A stretch of 64,000 bases of DNA from JBGSYJ01 sp041748075 (GTDB taxonomy: Bacteria; Acidobacteriota; Thermoanaerobaculia; Gp7-AA8), in the NCBI GenBank assembly GCA_041748075.1, contig JBGTDX010000039.1, positions 62,001 through 126,000 of the forward strand, in the 5' to 3' direction. Below, one piece after another: positions 6,678-16,409 of the stretch (position 1 is its first letter; each line of letters begins with the position of its first letter). The notes below the pieces were generated by a model. That model worked only from the letters and a program-made list of their open reading frames with translations. It was not told the origin of the DNA and ran no database searches. The position numbers and the translations under genes are program-made.

Positions 6678-8897
6678 TCACTGATCCCTGACTTTTCCGA
6701 AAGTGGAAATGAGGTCGATCCGATCGTCCGTCCACGCGACCGATCTCCCCGGCGGCAACCACTTCCACCTGCCGCCAGCCACCATCGTCTCGAGCGTAGC
6801 CCTGTCCGGCGCGATCGCCACCGCCGTGGAGGGCGACGCACCCGCGGCCGCCTCGGCTGCCGTCGGCTGGTAAACGTAGAGCACGACAGCACGCTGTTCC
6901 GCCTCAGCCCAGGCGCGGAACACGCGGGTCATGTCGACGTAGCGATTGGAGATGTGCGACATGACGAGGCCGTCCGGTTTGACCTTGCGCAGGTAGAGAT
7001 TCAGGGCCTCTCTCGTCAACAGGTGCGTCGGAATCGCGTCGCTGCTGAATGCGTCGAGCAGAAGAAGATCAAACGTCTGGTCCGGTGTTTTCTCTATCAG
7101 AAGACGTCCGTCTCCGATCTCCACGAGCACTCTGGCTCGAGCGTCCCGAAGATAGGTGAAGTGGCGGCGCGCGACCGTTTCCACGTCCGGATCGATCTCG
7201 AAAAATGTGACCGTCTGTCCAGGCTCGCCCATCGCCGCGAGGGACCCTGCTCCCAGACCGAGTATGCCGATATGCGCATCAGCCTCTCGGGACGGGAGAT
7301 CCTCGCCGAACGGGCCCGCCGGATGATAGTAGCCAGTGAGGGTCATCGCTTTTTCGGGATCCCGCCACTGCGCGCCATGGCGCGTGGTGCCATGGACAAA
7401 CACTCTCTCGCGCGGAGTTTCGAACACACGAATGACACCGAAGAAACTTCGTTCCTGCGCGATGAGAGGCTCGAGCTGCTGGACGTTGCTCATCGCATAG
7501 ATCATCAGGCAGACTACGACGAATTCGAACTGACCTGCATGGCGGGCCATCATGAGCCCCAGAAGAATGATCGCCAGTGGCACGATGATCAGGATGCCCG
7601 ATGCGAGGCTCTCAGGATCTCCCGTGATCGATCCTCCCCTCCGCTGGAGAATGACCAGAATCGCGGTGACACAAAGCGTGATCACGACCGTGATCGGGGG
7701 CATGTAGGTCGCCAGGTTCTTCATCCGCTCCGCAGTGAAGTGGCGCAGATAGCCACCCTTCGCGTGAATCAGGAACGCGAGCAGAAGGAGCGTGATGGGG
7801 AACTCGATTACCGAATCGAACACGACCGGAGCGAGAAGGCTGTTGAAGATTCCACCAACGACTCCACCAATAGAGATCCAGAGATAAAACTCGGTGAGAT
7901 GGCGGGGCGAAGGCCGGGAATCGGCAAGATCAGAGTGGCACAGCAGACTGCCGAAGAACACCACTGAGAGGAACGCGGAGAGCTCCAACCAGAGCGGAAA
8001 CGGGATCGTGTAGAAGTAGCCCGTCAGTGACCATGCAATGCCAAAGGCTGTGAAAGTCGCAACGATCCACCTCGGAATGCGGACCATCGGTGAGAAGGCG
8101 ATGATGAAAGTCAGAAGATAGAGGGAAAGTGGAACGACCCAGAAAATCGGCGCGGACGCTATGTCCGTGGTGATCTTCATGGTGACGCTCAAAAGCAGGC
8201 TCGAGGCGACTGCTGCCCGCAGTGCCCAGCCCATGCGTTGCCGCCAGTCCGTGCCCGGCTCCGCCGCGGAGCTCTTTTGCTCTGAGTGCCAAGCGTTTTT
8301 CCGAGCGCGAGAGGACCGGAACACCAGCGTCATACAGATAGCGCTGATTGCCAGGAACAGGAGGTAGAGGCCCGTCCAGACACGCCAGCCTCTCGACAGG
8401 CCGAACGCCGGCTCGAACAGCAGCGGATAGCCCAGAAGACTTAGCAGTGATCCCGCGTTCGAAACTGCATAGAGGGCAAACGGATCGCCAGTCTGGGAAA
8501 GTGAATACCACCGCTGAACCAGCGAGCTGTTCGAAGCCAGAAGGCTGAACGGCAACCCAACCGTGAGCAGCAATGCCGTCATGATCGACAGAACTGGAGA
8601 GGCTGATGGAATCGTCAGAACCGGAAGGGTGAATGGAAGTACGAGAACCGACACACCCAGAAGGGCCAGGTGCAGAATGATCTGTCGCCTCGGGCCCAGC
8701 GCGTCCAGGCTCCAGTGTGCATAGGCGTAGCCAGCCAGGAGCATTCCCTGAAAGCAGACCATACAGGTATTCCAGACGGCCGGACTTCCCCCATAGAGAG
8801 TCAGCAGAACCCTTCCGATGATCGGCTGAATGAGGAAGAGGAGGAAAGCACTGAGAAAAATCGAGACGATGAACGCGAGTCCCGTCAGTCGCTTCAA
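6678..8897 (-). CDS. Membrane protein fused to spermidine synthase-like domain
   Basis: 739 residues. The first about 480 residues are a multi-pass membrane region with ten or more hydrophobic helices; the C-terminal about 220 residues are a Rossmann methyltransferase-like domain of the spermidine synthase family. Visible there: the glycine-rich motif GILGLGAGSLAAMG, an acidic end of strand two (FFEIDPDVE), GDGRLLI, and LLLDAFSSDAIPTHL in the catalytic loop. This architecture is found in many bacteria, where a true polyamine role is unproven. Start is TTG 8897, supported by GGAGGA 4-5 bases upstream. A 7-bp hairpin (8908-8927) lies in the leader. Confidence 0.85.
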   Translation of the reverse strand: MKRLTGLAFIVSIFLSAFLLFLIQPIIGRVLLTLYGGSPAVWNTCMVCFQGMLLAGYAYAHWSLDALGPRRQIILHLALLGVSVLVLPFTLPVLTIPSASPVLSIMTALLLTVGLPFSLLASNSSLVQRWYSLSQTGDPFALYAVSNAGSLLSLLGYPLLFEPAFGLSRGWRVWTGLYLLFLAISAICMTLVFRSSRARKNAWHSEQKSSAAEPGTDWRQRMGWALRAAVASSLLLSVTMKITTDIASAPIFWVVPLSLYLLTFIIAFSPMVRIPRWIVATFTAFGIAWSLTGYFYTIPFPLWLELSAFLSVVFFGSLLCHSDLADSRPSPRHLTEFYLWISIGGVVGGIFNSLLAPVVFDSVIEFPITLLLLAFLIHAKGGYLRHFTAERMKNLATYMPPITVVITLCVTAILVILQRRGGSITGDPESLASGILIIVPLAIILLGLMMARHAGQFEFVVVCLMIYAMSNVQQLEPLIAQERSFFGVIRVFETPRERVFVHGTTRHGAQWRDPEKAMTLTGYYHPAGPFGEDLPSREADAHIGILGLGAGSLAAMGEPGQTVTFFEIDPDVETVARRHFTYLRDARARVLVEIGDGRLLIEKTPDQTFDLLLLDAFSSDAIPTHLLTREALNLYLRKVKPDGLVMSHISNRYVDMTRVFRAWAEAEQRAVVLYVYQPTAAEAAAGASPSTAVAIAPDRATLETMVAGGRWKWLPPGRSVAWTDDRIDLISTFGKVRDQ

Positions 8898-8907
8898 ATC
8901 TCCTCCG

Positions 8908-8927
8908 AGGTGTGTGCGTGCACACCT
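8908..8927 (-). promoter_or_regulatory. Leader hairpin upstream of 6678-8897 gene
   Basis: AGGTGTG/CACACCT forms a 7-bp stem with a 6-base loop 11 bases upstream of the TTG start. The downstream arm nearly touches the GGAGGA, so it could influence translation. Function is inferred only. Confidence 0.3.
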
Positions 8928-9135
8928 GACCTGAAATGGGCGCAGGTTACCAATCGAGTTTCGAGCAAACGCGAACCTTTGGCCTGCGCTTGCCTAAAGA
9001 GTTTCTGAACCGGATTTTCAGTCGATAGTGTCTGCGAGGTCGACCCGTGAAACAAGTCCTGAGGCGGATGAAAGCCGTCTTCCCGGTCATCCGGCCTGCT
9101 GGGTGGGAGCGTGACCCGGAAGGAATTGAGCCGAT

Positions 9136-10449
9136 TTGTCCTTTGTCTCATACAGCATGACTCAGATGGGCTGGCAGTATCTGTCGCCGGGCGACAAGGA
9201 GACGATCGTGCGTGGAGTGCGTGACGGCGTCGCCTACGGTGGCCCCTATCACGTCGAGATTTATCCGGCAGACCGCTGCAACATCGAGTGCTTCTTCTGT
9301 TCCACGGCCGCGATCCGCGGAACGGACGAGCTCCCGATGACCCGCATGGAGGAGCTGCTCAAAGAGCTGAAGAAAGCCGGAACCCGCAGCATCCGGCTTT
9401 CCGGTGGCGGTGAGCCGCTTTTCCACCGTCAGACCAAGCCCTACCTTCGCGCAATCGCAGCCAGCGGAATTCCGATCGAGAACATCACGACGAATGCCGT
9501 GCTGATGGGTGATGAGGTCGCCGGGTTGCTGATCGACGCGCATTGTGATCAGGTCACCGTCAGTCTCAACACGGGCGATGCGGAAACCTACGCGTCCATG
9601 ATGCAAACGCCTCCGAGGAACTTCGATCGCGTTCTGGCAAACGTGCGAGGGCTCGTAGCTGCCAGACGCAAACGTGGCACGGCGCATCCGAAGGTCAACA
9701 TCCAGTATCTCGTCTGGCGGGACAACTACCGCAGCATCCCGCAAATGTATTCTCTCGCACGCGAACTGGGTGCAGACACGATTCTCTTCAACGGTCTTTC
9801 ATTCCTCGAGGACGGCCAGAAGATGAATGCCGACGAAACCGCCGAGATGATGCGGCTGTACGAAGAAGTGATCCGCGCCGATGAATATCGCACGATCACC
9901 TCGATCAGCAGCTACGAGCAGGACATCACCCCCGCGCTCGCCGAGATAACGACGCGGATTCATCACGAGCGCGCCCGTACGCCGCGCCTCCGCAGGTACC
10001 GCGACCTGTTGCTCAGGCGCGATTTTTCACTCCGTCAGAAACTTGCACACCGGGCGAGGATGCGACAGGTCGAGCGAGTCAACGCGGCCGTTGAAGAACT
10101 GTCGGACGAATGCCTGATCGGCTGGTACTCACTGGTAATCCGGACCAGTGGCGCCGTGGCTCCCTGCTGCATTCTCCAGGGCCAGCAGCTGGGGAACATC
10201 TACACGCAGAGCCTGGATGAGGTCTGGCACGGCCCGGGCTTCGCGCAACTTCGGCGAGAGCTCGCGGAGATCATCGATCAGGGTGAGGCCTGGAAGTACG
10301 ATCCGCAGCGGCATCGCTACGTGAACGGCCAGTGTGCGATCAGCGGGTCCCAGGCGTGCCCGATCCGGAGCTTCTATTACAGGCAGGACCTTCCCTTCAT
10401 GCGAACCTACGACAATGCGGTTTCGGCGCGCCGAAGCGCAGCCAGCTGA
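9136..10449 (+). CDS. Radical SAM / SPASM enzyme
   Basis: The CxxxCxxC cluster motif is C48, C52, C55 (CNIECFFC). It is followed by the glycine motif LSGGGEPLF, typical of radical SAM enzymes that bind S-adenosylmethionine. The C-terminal region holds further cysteines (CLIGWYS, APCCILQGQQLGNI, GQCAISGSQAC) with the GNIYTQSLDEVW signature of SPASM or twitch domains, which carry auxiliary Fe-S clusters. The substrate is unknown: no precursor peptide or partner gene is adjacent. The given start is TTG with AAGGAA 12 bases upstream; ATG at 9157 is an alternative that loses 7 residues. Confidence 0.85.
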   Translation: MSFVSYSMTQMGWQYLSPGDKETIVRGVRDGVAYGGPYHVEIYPADRCNIECFFCSTAAIRGTDELPMTRMEELLKELKKAGTRSIRLSGGGEPLFHRQTKPYLRAIAASGIPIENITTNAVLMGDEVAGLLIDAHCDQVTVSLNTGDAETYASMMQTPPRNFDRVLANVRGLVAARRKRGTAHPKVNIQYLVWRDNYRSIPQMYSLARELGADTILFNGLSFLEDGQKMNADETAEMMRLYEEVIRADEYRTITSISSYEQDITPALAEITTRIHHERARTPRLRRYRDLLLRRDFSLRQKLAHRARMRQVERVNAAVEELSDECLIGWYSLVIRTSGAVAPCCILQGQQLGNIYTQSLDEVWHGPGFAQLRRELAEIIDQGEAWKYDPQRHRYVNGQCAISGSQACPIRSFYYRQDLPFMRTYDNAVSARRSAAS

Positions 10450-10461
10450 GGGCAAGGGAAT

Positions 10462-10543
10462 CACGACCCCACGGGTGGCCGGGGAAGGGTGGGCAGGCAG
10501 TAGCCAACCGTGGGAGTCGTGAAACGAGAGCCGGTTTCCCGGC
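10462..10543. terminator. Inverted repeats between convergent genes
   Basis: Two structures lie between the radical SAM gene and the ABC permease, whose 3' ends face each other. CACGACCCCACGG (10462-10474) pairs with 10508-10521 with one mismatch and a one-base difference. GCCGG-TTTC-CCGGC (10530-10543) forms a tight hairpin followed by a short T run. They likely act as a two-sided terminator region. Confidence 0.45.
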
Positions 10544-10565
10544 CCTTTACTGCAACTTCGAGGCT

Positions 10566-11834
10566 TTAAGTGTACCGCAACCAACGGACAATTTCAGGAA
10601 TTGTTGGCTTCTTGCCGTACATGAGAATGCCGATCCGATAGATCTTCGAGACGAGCCAGATCATCACGAGAATCGTCGCGAGCATGATCCCGATCGACAG
10701 AGCTATCTGCCAGGTCGGTGGGATCTGGATCGTGATTCTCAGGTACATGAGGATCGGCGTGAAGAAGGGGAACAAAGAGAGTCCGGTAGCCAGCCCGCCA
10801 TTCGGGTTCTTGATCACGGGCATGAGCATCATCATGGGAATGATCAGGAGCATGGTCGCGAATGAGACCATCTGCTGGGCGTCTTCGTCCGAATTGAACA
10901 TCGACCCGATGCCCGCATAAATCGTTGCGTACAGGAAGTATCCCAGTACGAAGTAGACAGGAAAGAAGACCAGAGCCGGGGTCGAGATCCTGGGCATGGC
11001 CTCGGGCGCTACCGAGAGCAGAGCTCCCACCTGCGGGGCACTTAGAACGACAGCGAAGGTCGCCCATATGGCGATCTGTGTCAGTCCGACTGCACCGATT
11101 CCCAGAATCTTTCCCATCATCAGGTCGAACGGCTTCACGCTCGAGACGATGATCTCGACGATCCGCGTCGATTTCTCCTCGAGAACGCCCCTGAGAATGT
11201 GGACACCATAAAAGATCAGCGTGAAGTAGATGAACATAGCCAAAGCAATGCTCATGAAGAACGAGCTGATACCGCTCGTCTGATCTCTGAGATCATTCGT
11301 GGCCTTTTTCACGTCGAAACCGACACGCTTGACAGCGGCGTCAACCGCTTCCCCTGAGACTCCGAGCTGGGTCAGCCGGTATTTCGTCATCGCCTCGCGC
11401 AGTGCCGCGCGCATCGAATCGCTGGTGATGGCGCTGGACGGATTCCGGGCGAAGTAGACGACCTCGCTTTCAGCTAGTCCTGAGTCATCCACGATCAGGT
11501 AGCCCTGAATCACGCCCTTCTGCGCTTCGTCGTTCAGCTCACGCTGGATCTGAGCGAGGTTGCGGCCCCTCATCGGCTCGAGCTCGATGGGCGGCTCGCC
11601 ACTCGAATCTTCCCTGCTGTCCAGAACGGTCTGCAGCACTGGGAAGAAGTCTCCCTTCACGTCCACGATCCGGATCGCCTCAGGGCTCGATTTCGTCCGT
11701 TCGGCCAAAAAACGGGGCAGCATCGTGAATCCGAGGGTCAGCAGAGGAAAGAGAGCCGTCGAGATCCAGAACCCCTTCGTCCGGATCCGGCTCGAGTATT
11801 CTCTCTTTAGAATTGGCCACATGACCGACTTCAT
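10566..11834 (-). CDS. ABC exporter permease (NatB/ABC-2 type)
   Basis: 422-residue permease. One N-terminal helix (about 22-40) is followed by a large extracytoplasmic domain (about 45-190), then a cluster of five to six helices to the C-terminus. This matches the NatB/YhaP branch of ABC-2 permeases, exporters whose substrates are usually unknown (sodium in Bacillus NatAB). The start overlaps the stop of the ATPase gene upstream (ATGA at 11834), so the two are translated together. Confidence 0.88.
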   Translation of the reverse strand: MKSVMWPILKREYSSRIRTKGFWISTALFPLLTLGFTMLPRFLAERTKSSPEAIRIVDVKGDFFPVLQTVLDSREDSSGEPPIELEPMRGRNLAQIQRELNDEAQKGVIQGYLIVDDSGLAESEVVYFARNPSSAITSDSMRAALREAMTKYRLTQLGVSGEAVDAAVKRVGFDVKKATNDLRDQTSGISSFFMSIALAMFIYFTLIFYGVHILRGVLEEKSTRIVEIIVSSVKPFDLMMGKILGIGAVGLTQIAIWATFAVVLSAPQVGALLSVAPEAMPRISTPALVFFPVYFVLGYFLYATIYAGIGSMFNSDEDAQQMVSFATMLLIIPMMMLMPVIKNPNGGLATGLSLFPFFTPILMYLRITIQIPPTWQIALSIGIMLATILVMIWLVSKIYRIGILMYGKKPTIPEIVRWLRYT

Positions 11835-12769
11835 CAGGCGACCTCCTCTTCCCCGAGGCCTTCGACAGGACCACCGACGACTTCGACGAAAATTTCGTCG
11901 AGCGAGGCCTCATGCGGTACGACGCTTTCTACCTCGAACTGTGTCGTGGCGATGCGGAGAAACTCCGAGCGGCTCAGGTCACGCGCGAGCTCGACCTCGA
12001 CAGTGCCCTCAGAGCCATGTACGGCGAGCACACCAGGGATCGCCTGCAGACGGCTCACATCACCTCGTCCCTGAAGAAGCAGCCGGTTGCCGGAGTATCT
12101 GCTCTTGACCTCGGCAAGGCTTCCCTGAAGCACCATCTTCGCGCGATTGATCAGTCCGATCTCGTCACACAGCTTTTCCGCCTGCTCCATGACGTGAGTC
12201 GACAGCACGAGCGTCTTGCCATTCTGCTTCATCTCCATGAAGAGGTCTTTGAAGGTGCGGGCGTTCACCGGATCGAGACCCGAGAACGGCTCGTCGAGAA
12301 TGAGCACATCAGGTTCGTGAATCACGCAGCCGATGAACTGGAGCTTCTGCTGCATTCCCTTCGAGAGCTCTTCCACCTTCTTGACTCTCCATTGGGTGAG
12401 CGAAAGACGCTCGAGCCACGCTTCGGATCGCTTTCGTGACTCCTTTACCGGAAGGCCTCGGATCTCGCCGAGAAAGACGAGATGATCGAGGACTTTCATT
12501 TTGCGATAGAGCCCGCGTTCCTCAGGGAGATAGCCGACGACACGTGAAGCCGCATCCGTGCTCGGTTTTCCGAGAATCGAGATCGTCCCCGAATCGGGAA
12601 CGATGATGTTCATGATCATCCGGATCGTCGTCGTCTTGCCAGCGCCATTGGGGCCGAGCAGACCGAAGATTGTGCCGCGGCGGACGGAGAAAGAAATATC
12701 ATCGACGGCAACAAACTGGTCGTACCGTTTGCTGACGTTGCTGACCTGAATCGGGTATTCGGCTTCCAT
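11834..12769 (-). CDS. ABC exporter ATPase (NatA type)
   Basis: 311-residue ATP-binding subunit. Walker A is GPNGAGKTT, the signature is LSKGMQQKLQ, Walker B is VLILDEPF, and the H-loop is STHVMEQ. The C-terminal about 80 residues form the extra domain typical of ABC-2 exporter ATPases. It pairs with the overlapping permease at 10566 to form a two-gene exporter operon. The signature LSKGMQQK is the version common in NatA/CcmA-like proteins. Upstream, the next minus-strand gene is the FHA/PAS protein 87 bases away, so a separate promoter is likely. Confidence 0.92.
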   Translation of the reverse strand: MEAEYPIQVSNVSKRYDQFVAVDDISFSVRRGTIFGLLGPNGAGKTTTIRMIMNIIVPDSGTISILGKPSTDAASRVVGYLPEERGLYRKMKVLDHLVFLGEIRGLPVKESRKRSEAWLERLSLTQWRVKKVEELSKGMQQKLQFIGCVIHEPDVLILDEPFSGLDPVNARTFKDLFMEMKQNGKTLVLSTHVMEQAEKLCDEIGLINRAKMVLQGSLAEVKSRYSGNRLLLQGRGDVSRLQAIPGVLAVHGSEGTVEVELARDLSRSEFLRIATTQFEVESVVPHEASLDEIFVEVVGGPVEGLGEEEVA

Positions 12770-12856
12770 AGGGCCTCCAACTCCATAGCTTTCTGCAACC
12801 CGTCCGCTGGGTCGCGCAATGATAGCCCGTCCCGAGACAGCGATCGTCAGTGACCC

Positions 12857-14320
12857 TCAGGCGCTCGCCCGATTGAAGACGAGACCGAAGATCTGCTTTC
12901 GAGTGGAAGGATCCGTGAATGACTTGACCGAGATATCGTACGTGGCATTCTGGCGATCTCTGGTGAGCGAGAATGAGGCTTTTCCTTCACCGGATTCCCG
13001 CGCCTCGGAGATTGCGCGGACAAGATCTTTGGATTGAAGGCTGGTCAGGCCGGTATCGAAGATCGAAACGCCGTTCGTCGCGCCGGCGAGCTCCGTGATG
13101 CGGGCCAGGTCGCGATTGAACGAAACAATCCTGAAGTCGCTATCCAGAAAACACCAACCGACATTCGCCGTGTCGAGCAGAGGCAACATCATCGGCAGAT
13201 ACTCGCTGCCGGCGGCAGGCATCCCAGCAGTCGCCGCCCCGGGGGTTAGGTTCTTCGCGCGGCGGTACTCGTTCTCCACTTCCAACGCCAGCACGCCGAG
13301 CTCCGGCACCGTACGGCTCTTCGGCAGGTCGTCGATGAATCCGTTTGCGTAAGGACTGAGCTTCACGCGGAAATTCTCGATCTCCGTTCGGATCATGGCA
13401 TTCGTCGGCCTCATCAGGAACCAGAGCGTAAGCAGGGCGATCCCCCCCGAAAAGAGGAGGACCCCGAGGACGAATGTCTGCGAAGATTCAGTGTCGGGGG
13501 CGGGGCGCGCCATGACGAAGCCCAGGAGATCACCGCCGATCTGGATCGGGTAGCTGATCGGTGCGGCCTGCCCGGGGTCGGCCATCTCCGGATAGGGAAC
13601 CAGGCCCAGCTTGATGACCTCCCAGGGCTGCCCTGTCTTCGGATCGATGAATGGGGAGATCTCTTTGCTACCGGGCGGCTGCGGCGGATAAAGAACCTTG
13701 CCGGCTCGGTCCGCCACCAGGATCGGCTCCGTGAGGGAAGCGTCGACGACCGGCGCCGGAACTGTCGTGACGTTGGGATCGCGCATCACATGCATGTACT
13801 GAGCAGCGAAACCCTTGAAACGGCTCGCCTGTCTCCGCTCGGCATCCGACTGCTCGGCATAGATCTGCACGAACATGAACAGGAGCATGAGAAGCATCAG
13901 AGCTCCGGCTCCTCCAAGCCAGTACCGCAGACTCCATTTCAACTTGCTCGCGGCGCCCTTCACCGCTGCAACCTTCTCGGCCGCCACCTCGCCGGCAGGA
14001 CGCGAGGGAGCCGTGACCGGTTTTTCTTCCTCGACGAGCTCGATGCCGACTCTCACACTTCCCAGGCGGAGCTGATCGCGGGGAGTTACCGGGGTGATCG
14101 CCCTGACCGGGGCGTCGTTGATAAACGTGCCATTCGTACTTCCGAGGTCGCGAATCTGGACCGTGCTCCCGTTGATCTGCAACTCGGCATGGGACCCCGA
14201 AACCGTCGGGTCCGGTATGACGATGTCTGCAGGTTTGTCGCGTCCGATGCGATAAACCCCATCCTTCAGATCGAGGCCGAGTTTCTCGCTTCCCCGGTAC
14301 AGAATCAGTCTTACTGGCAT
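12857..14320 (-). CDS. FHA-domain membrane protein with PAS-like C-terminus
   Basis: 487 residues. An FHA domain fills residues 1-95 with the phosphothreonine-binding signature (YRIGRDKPADI, GSHAEL, LGSTNGTFIND). Two membrane helices follow, near 130-150 and 290-310, flanking an extracytoplasmic domain of about 140 residues. The last about 120 residues resemble a PAS sensor (GWCFLDSDFRIVSFNRDL). Domain order suggests a transmembrane adaptor linking protein phosphorylation to an external signal. It is the last gene of the Tad operon direction and overlaps the DUF192 gene by 10 bases. Confidence 0.8.
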   Translation of the reverse strand: MPVRLILYRGSEKLGLDLKDGVYRIGRDKPADIVIPDPTVSGSHAELQINGSTVQIRDLGSTNGTFINDAPVRAITPVTPRDQLRLGSVRVGIELVEEEKPVTAPSRPAGEVAAEKVAAVKGAASKLKWSLRYWLGGAGALMLLMLLFMFVQIYAEQSDAERRQASRFKGFAAQYMHVMRDPNVTTVPAPVVDASLTEPILVADRAGKVLYPPQPPGSKEISPFIDPKTGQPWEVIKLGLVPYPEMADPGQAAPISYPIQIGGDLLGFVMARPAPDTESSQTFVLGVLLFSGGIALLTLWFLMRPTNAMIRTEIENFRVKLSPYANGFIDDLPKSRTVPELGVLALEVENEYRRAKNLTPGAATAGMPAAGSEYLPMMLPLLDTANVGWCFLDSDFRIVSFNRDLARITELAGATNGVSIFDTGLTSLQSKDLVRAISEARESGEGKASFSLTRDRQNATYDISVKSFTDPSTRKQIFGLVFNRASA

Positions 14321-14625
14321 ACGATCACGTCTCCCGGCTTGATTCCATTACTGCGCAGGTAACCGGCTGGAACCTCGAGGGCTGCCGAGCTTGTTCGCGT
14401 TCCGAAAACCAATCGCCATGGGTGAACAGCTTCGTGCTGCGAGACAACCCTCCCGTCCCGATCCAGAAATGCTATATCGATCGGGCCCATCATGAAGCAG
14501 GTATGGATCGATCTGCAGTTCGGAAAGACGATGAAGGAACTGGAAAGATCGCGCCTGCCCATCAGGCCCAGGAATCGGTCCCTGAAACTTCTGGCTACCC
14601 GAAGTCGATCCATCTGATGTCTCAA
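14311..14625 (-). CDS. DUF192 family protein
   Basis: 104-residue protein with the DUF192 signature: RFLGLMGRRDL, the FPNCRSIHTCFMMGPIDIAFLD block, and an ALEVPAGYL stretch near the end. Function is unknown in the family. Many relatives are secreted, but no signal peptide is visible here. It overlaps the FHA gene downstream and lies 46 bases after tadC, so it is probably part of the pilus operon transcript. In other genomes DUF192 genes are also found near Tad genes, so a role in pilus assembly is possible but unproven. Confidence 0.85.
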   Translation of the reverse strand: MRHQMDRLRVARSFRDRFLGLMGRRDLSSSFIVFPNCRSIHTCFMMGPIDIAFLDRDGRVVSQHEAVHPWRLVFGTRTSSAALEVPAGYLRSNGIKPGDVIVCQ

Positions 14626-14671
14626 TCAATACTCCCGCCTCCGGACTGGATGCTGGTCGTCAGACTCGCGC

Positions 14672-15550
14672 CTAGACTGACGGGGCGTAGACGAATTGAA
14701 TTACCAGCGGGCCGAGAATGACCAGCATTACGGCAGGGATGATGAAGACGATCATCGGAAAGAGCATCTTTTGAGAGGCCTCCGCACCCTTTTTTTCGGC
14801 ATCTACGAAACGTTCCGCGCTGAGGATTTCCGATTGGGTTCTCAGCGCACCGCCGATGCTCGAGCCCATGTCGGCCGCCTGGATCAGCGACGCGACCATC
14901 GAATTGACCTGTTGAACGTGCGTTCGCTCGGCCATCGCCTTGAGCGCTTCTTTGCGGCTCATCCCCAGCTGCATCTGGCGGAGAAAGACCGTCAGCTCCT
15001 CCCGCAGCGGTGAGGGGTCCATCTTGCTGGCGATCTTGTTGACGGCGGCCGTGAACTCCAGGCCGGCCTCGACAGACAGGGTCATCATGTCCAGCAGGAA
15101 CGGAAGCTGAGCCTTGATCTGCTTCCTTCGCTTGGAGATCTTGTCCTTGAGCCAGATGTCGACGTATCCCCAGCCGATCAGCGGAAAGAGCAGGGCGAAG
15201 AACGGTGGCATGAGGGTCAGCAGGAACACGGCGTAGATCAGCGTGATGAAGAAGATCGTCAGTTTTAGCGCGATGACCTGATCGACCGTGACGACGCGAT
15301 CGATACCGAGGCTTCCGAGATCTGCCTTGTACCGCTCTCGCGCTTTCTGAAGCTGAAGGGTCGACGCGAGATCGGTCAACAGCACGATGGGCAGACGGAA
15401 GATCTTGAAGAGCCCGGGTGCTTCGCGTCCGGCTCCCAGCTCGTCGTCGAATCTCTTGTTCAGGTTCAGCTTCTGAAAATCCGGAAGCGCGTTGTAAATG
15501 AATATCGAAGCAGCGACCGTCAGTAGTATGAAAATCACGAGCAGCAGCAT
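14672..15550 (-). CDS. tadC: Tad pilus platform protein TadC
   Basis: Inner-membrane platform protein of the Tad/Flp pilus, GspF superfamily. 292 residues with helices near the N-terminus, a pair near 95-140 and a C-terminal pair (MLFPMIVFIIPAVMLVILGP). The cytoplasmic region between carries the F-domain pattern (LPFLLDMMTLSVEAGLEFTAAV and AADMGSSIGGALR). It follows tadB with a 1-base gap, as in nearly all Tad loci. It works with TadB and the TadA ATPase to extrude Flp pilin. Confidence 0.93.
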   Translation of the reverse strand: MLLLVIFILLTVAASIFIYNALPDFQKLNLNKRFDDELGAGREAPGLFKIFRLPIVLLTDLASTLQLQKARERYKADLGSLGIDRVVTVDQVIALKLTIFFITLIYAVFLLTLMPPFFALLFPLIGWGYVDIWLKDKISKRRKQIKAQLPFLLDMMTLSVEAGLEFTAAVNKIASKMDPSPLREELTVFLRQMQLGMSRKEALKAMAERTHVQQVNSMVASLIQAADMGSSIGGALRTQSEILSAERFVDAEKKGAEASQKMLFPMIVFIIPAVMLVILGPLVIQFVYAPSV

Positions 15551-15551
15551 T

Positions 15552-16409
15552 TCAGACCTCGATCGTAATGATCTTCTTGATAATGACCCATCCCGAGCTG
15601 ACCAGAAGCAGAACGATCGTCAGGATCACGTTCCCGAGAATCGTGGTGAAGAGAGGTTCGACATACGGACGGTTCATGACATAAAGCATGCCCGCCATGA
15701 AGAAGGGCATCGCGCAGAGAATGATTGCCTGCATCCTGCCCTGTGCGGTGAGTGTCTTGATCTTTCCTTCGACGCGCTTGCGGCTCTTGAGAGTTTCGGT
15801 GATGTTCTCGAACGTCTCGACCATGTTTCCTCCGGTCTGACGGAGAATCTCGATGGCGTTGACCATGAGTTTGAAGTCCGCGTTGTTCAGTCGCTCTTCC
15901 ATGTGCTTGAGGGATTCTTCGATCGAAGCGCCCAGCTGGATCTCCCGAAGAGCGATGCGAAACTCGTCAGATGCCGGAGGGGTGAACTCGGTCGCGATCA
16001 AAGTCATCGCCTGCTGGAGCGTCATGCCGGCTTTGAGAGAGTTCTTCATCGCATAGGTGATATCCACCATCTGATCGTCGAAGAGCTCGAGCTCGCGTGT
16101 ATGAAGAAGCTTGGTGACGTAGTAGGCTGCGAACAGCACGAAGCCGAGACACCACAGAGCGAAGATGAGATTCTGAAACAGAAGCAGGCCGACCGCGATC
16201 GCTCCGATCTCCGCCCATAGAATCCACTTGGCCCATTTCTCCGGCTCCTCTGGTTTTCCACGCTTCCGCAGATAGTGCGCGAACCGCGCGCCATACCGGT
16301 GGTTGTAGTTCCGGATCCAGCCGACAATCGAAGATCCGAAAAAAAATGTGATGAACAACCCGGTCAGGAACCACATGAACACTGCGAGTAAGAGATATTC
16401 CATGCTCAA
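15552..16409 (-). CDS. tadB: Tad pilus platform protein TadB
   Basis: 285-residue GspF-superfamily protein. Two helices sit near residues 5-30 and 70-110, a cytoplasmic F-domain in the middle (MVDITYAMKNSLKAGMTLQQ, RQTGGNMVETFENI), and C-terminal helices (AIILCAMPFFMAGMLY). Order and pairing with TadC identify it as TadB. Its start overlaps the end of the TadZ-TadA gene by 4 bases (16406-16409), consistent with coupled translation. Confidence 0.93.
   Translation of the reverse strand: MSMEYLLLAVFMWFLTGLFITFFFGSSIVGWIRNYNHRYGARFAHYLRKRGKPEEPEKWAKWILWAEIGAIAVGLLLFQNLIFALWCLGFVLFAAYYVTKLLHTRELELFDDQMVDITYAMKNSLKAGMTLQQAMTLIATEFTPPASDEFRIALREIQLGASIEESLKHMEERLNNADFKLMVNAIEILRQTGGNMVETFENITETLKSRKRVEGKIKTLTAQGRMQAIILCAMPFFMAGMLYVMNRPYVEPLFTTILGNVILTIVLLLVSSGWVIIKKIITIEV

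Noticed and set aside
6660..7967. 435-codon plus-strand frame opposite the spermidine-synthase-like gene
   Set aside because: Composition is rich in Arg, His and Asp, as in antisense shadows, and no membrane or family motif is seen.
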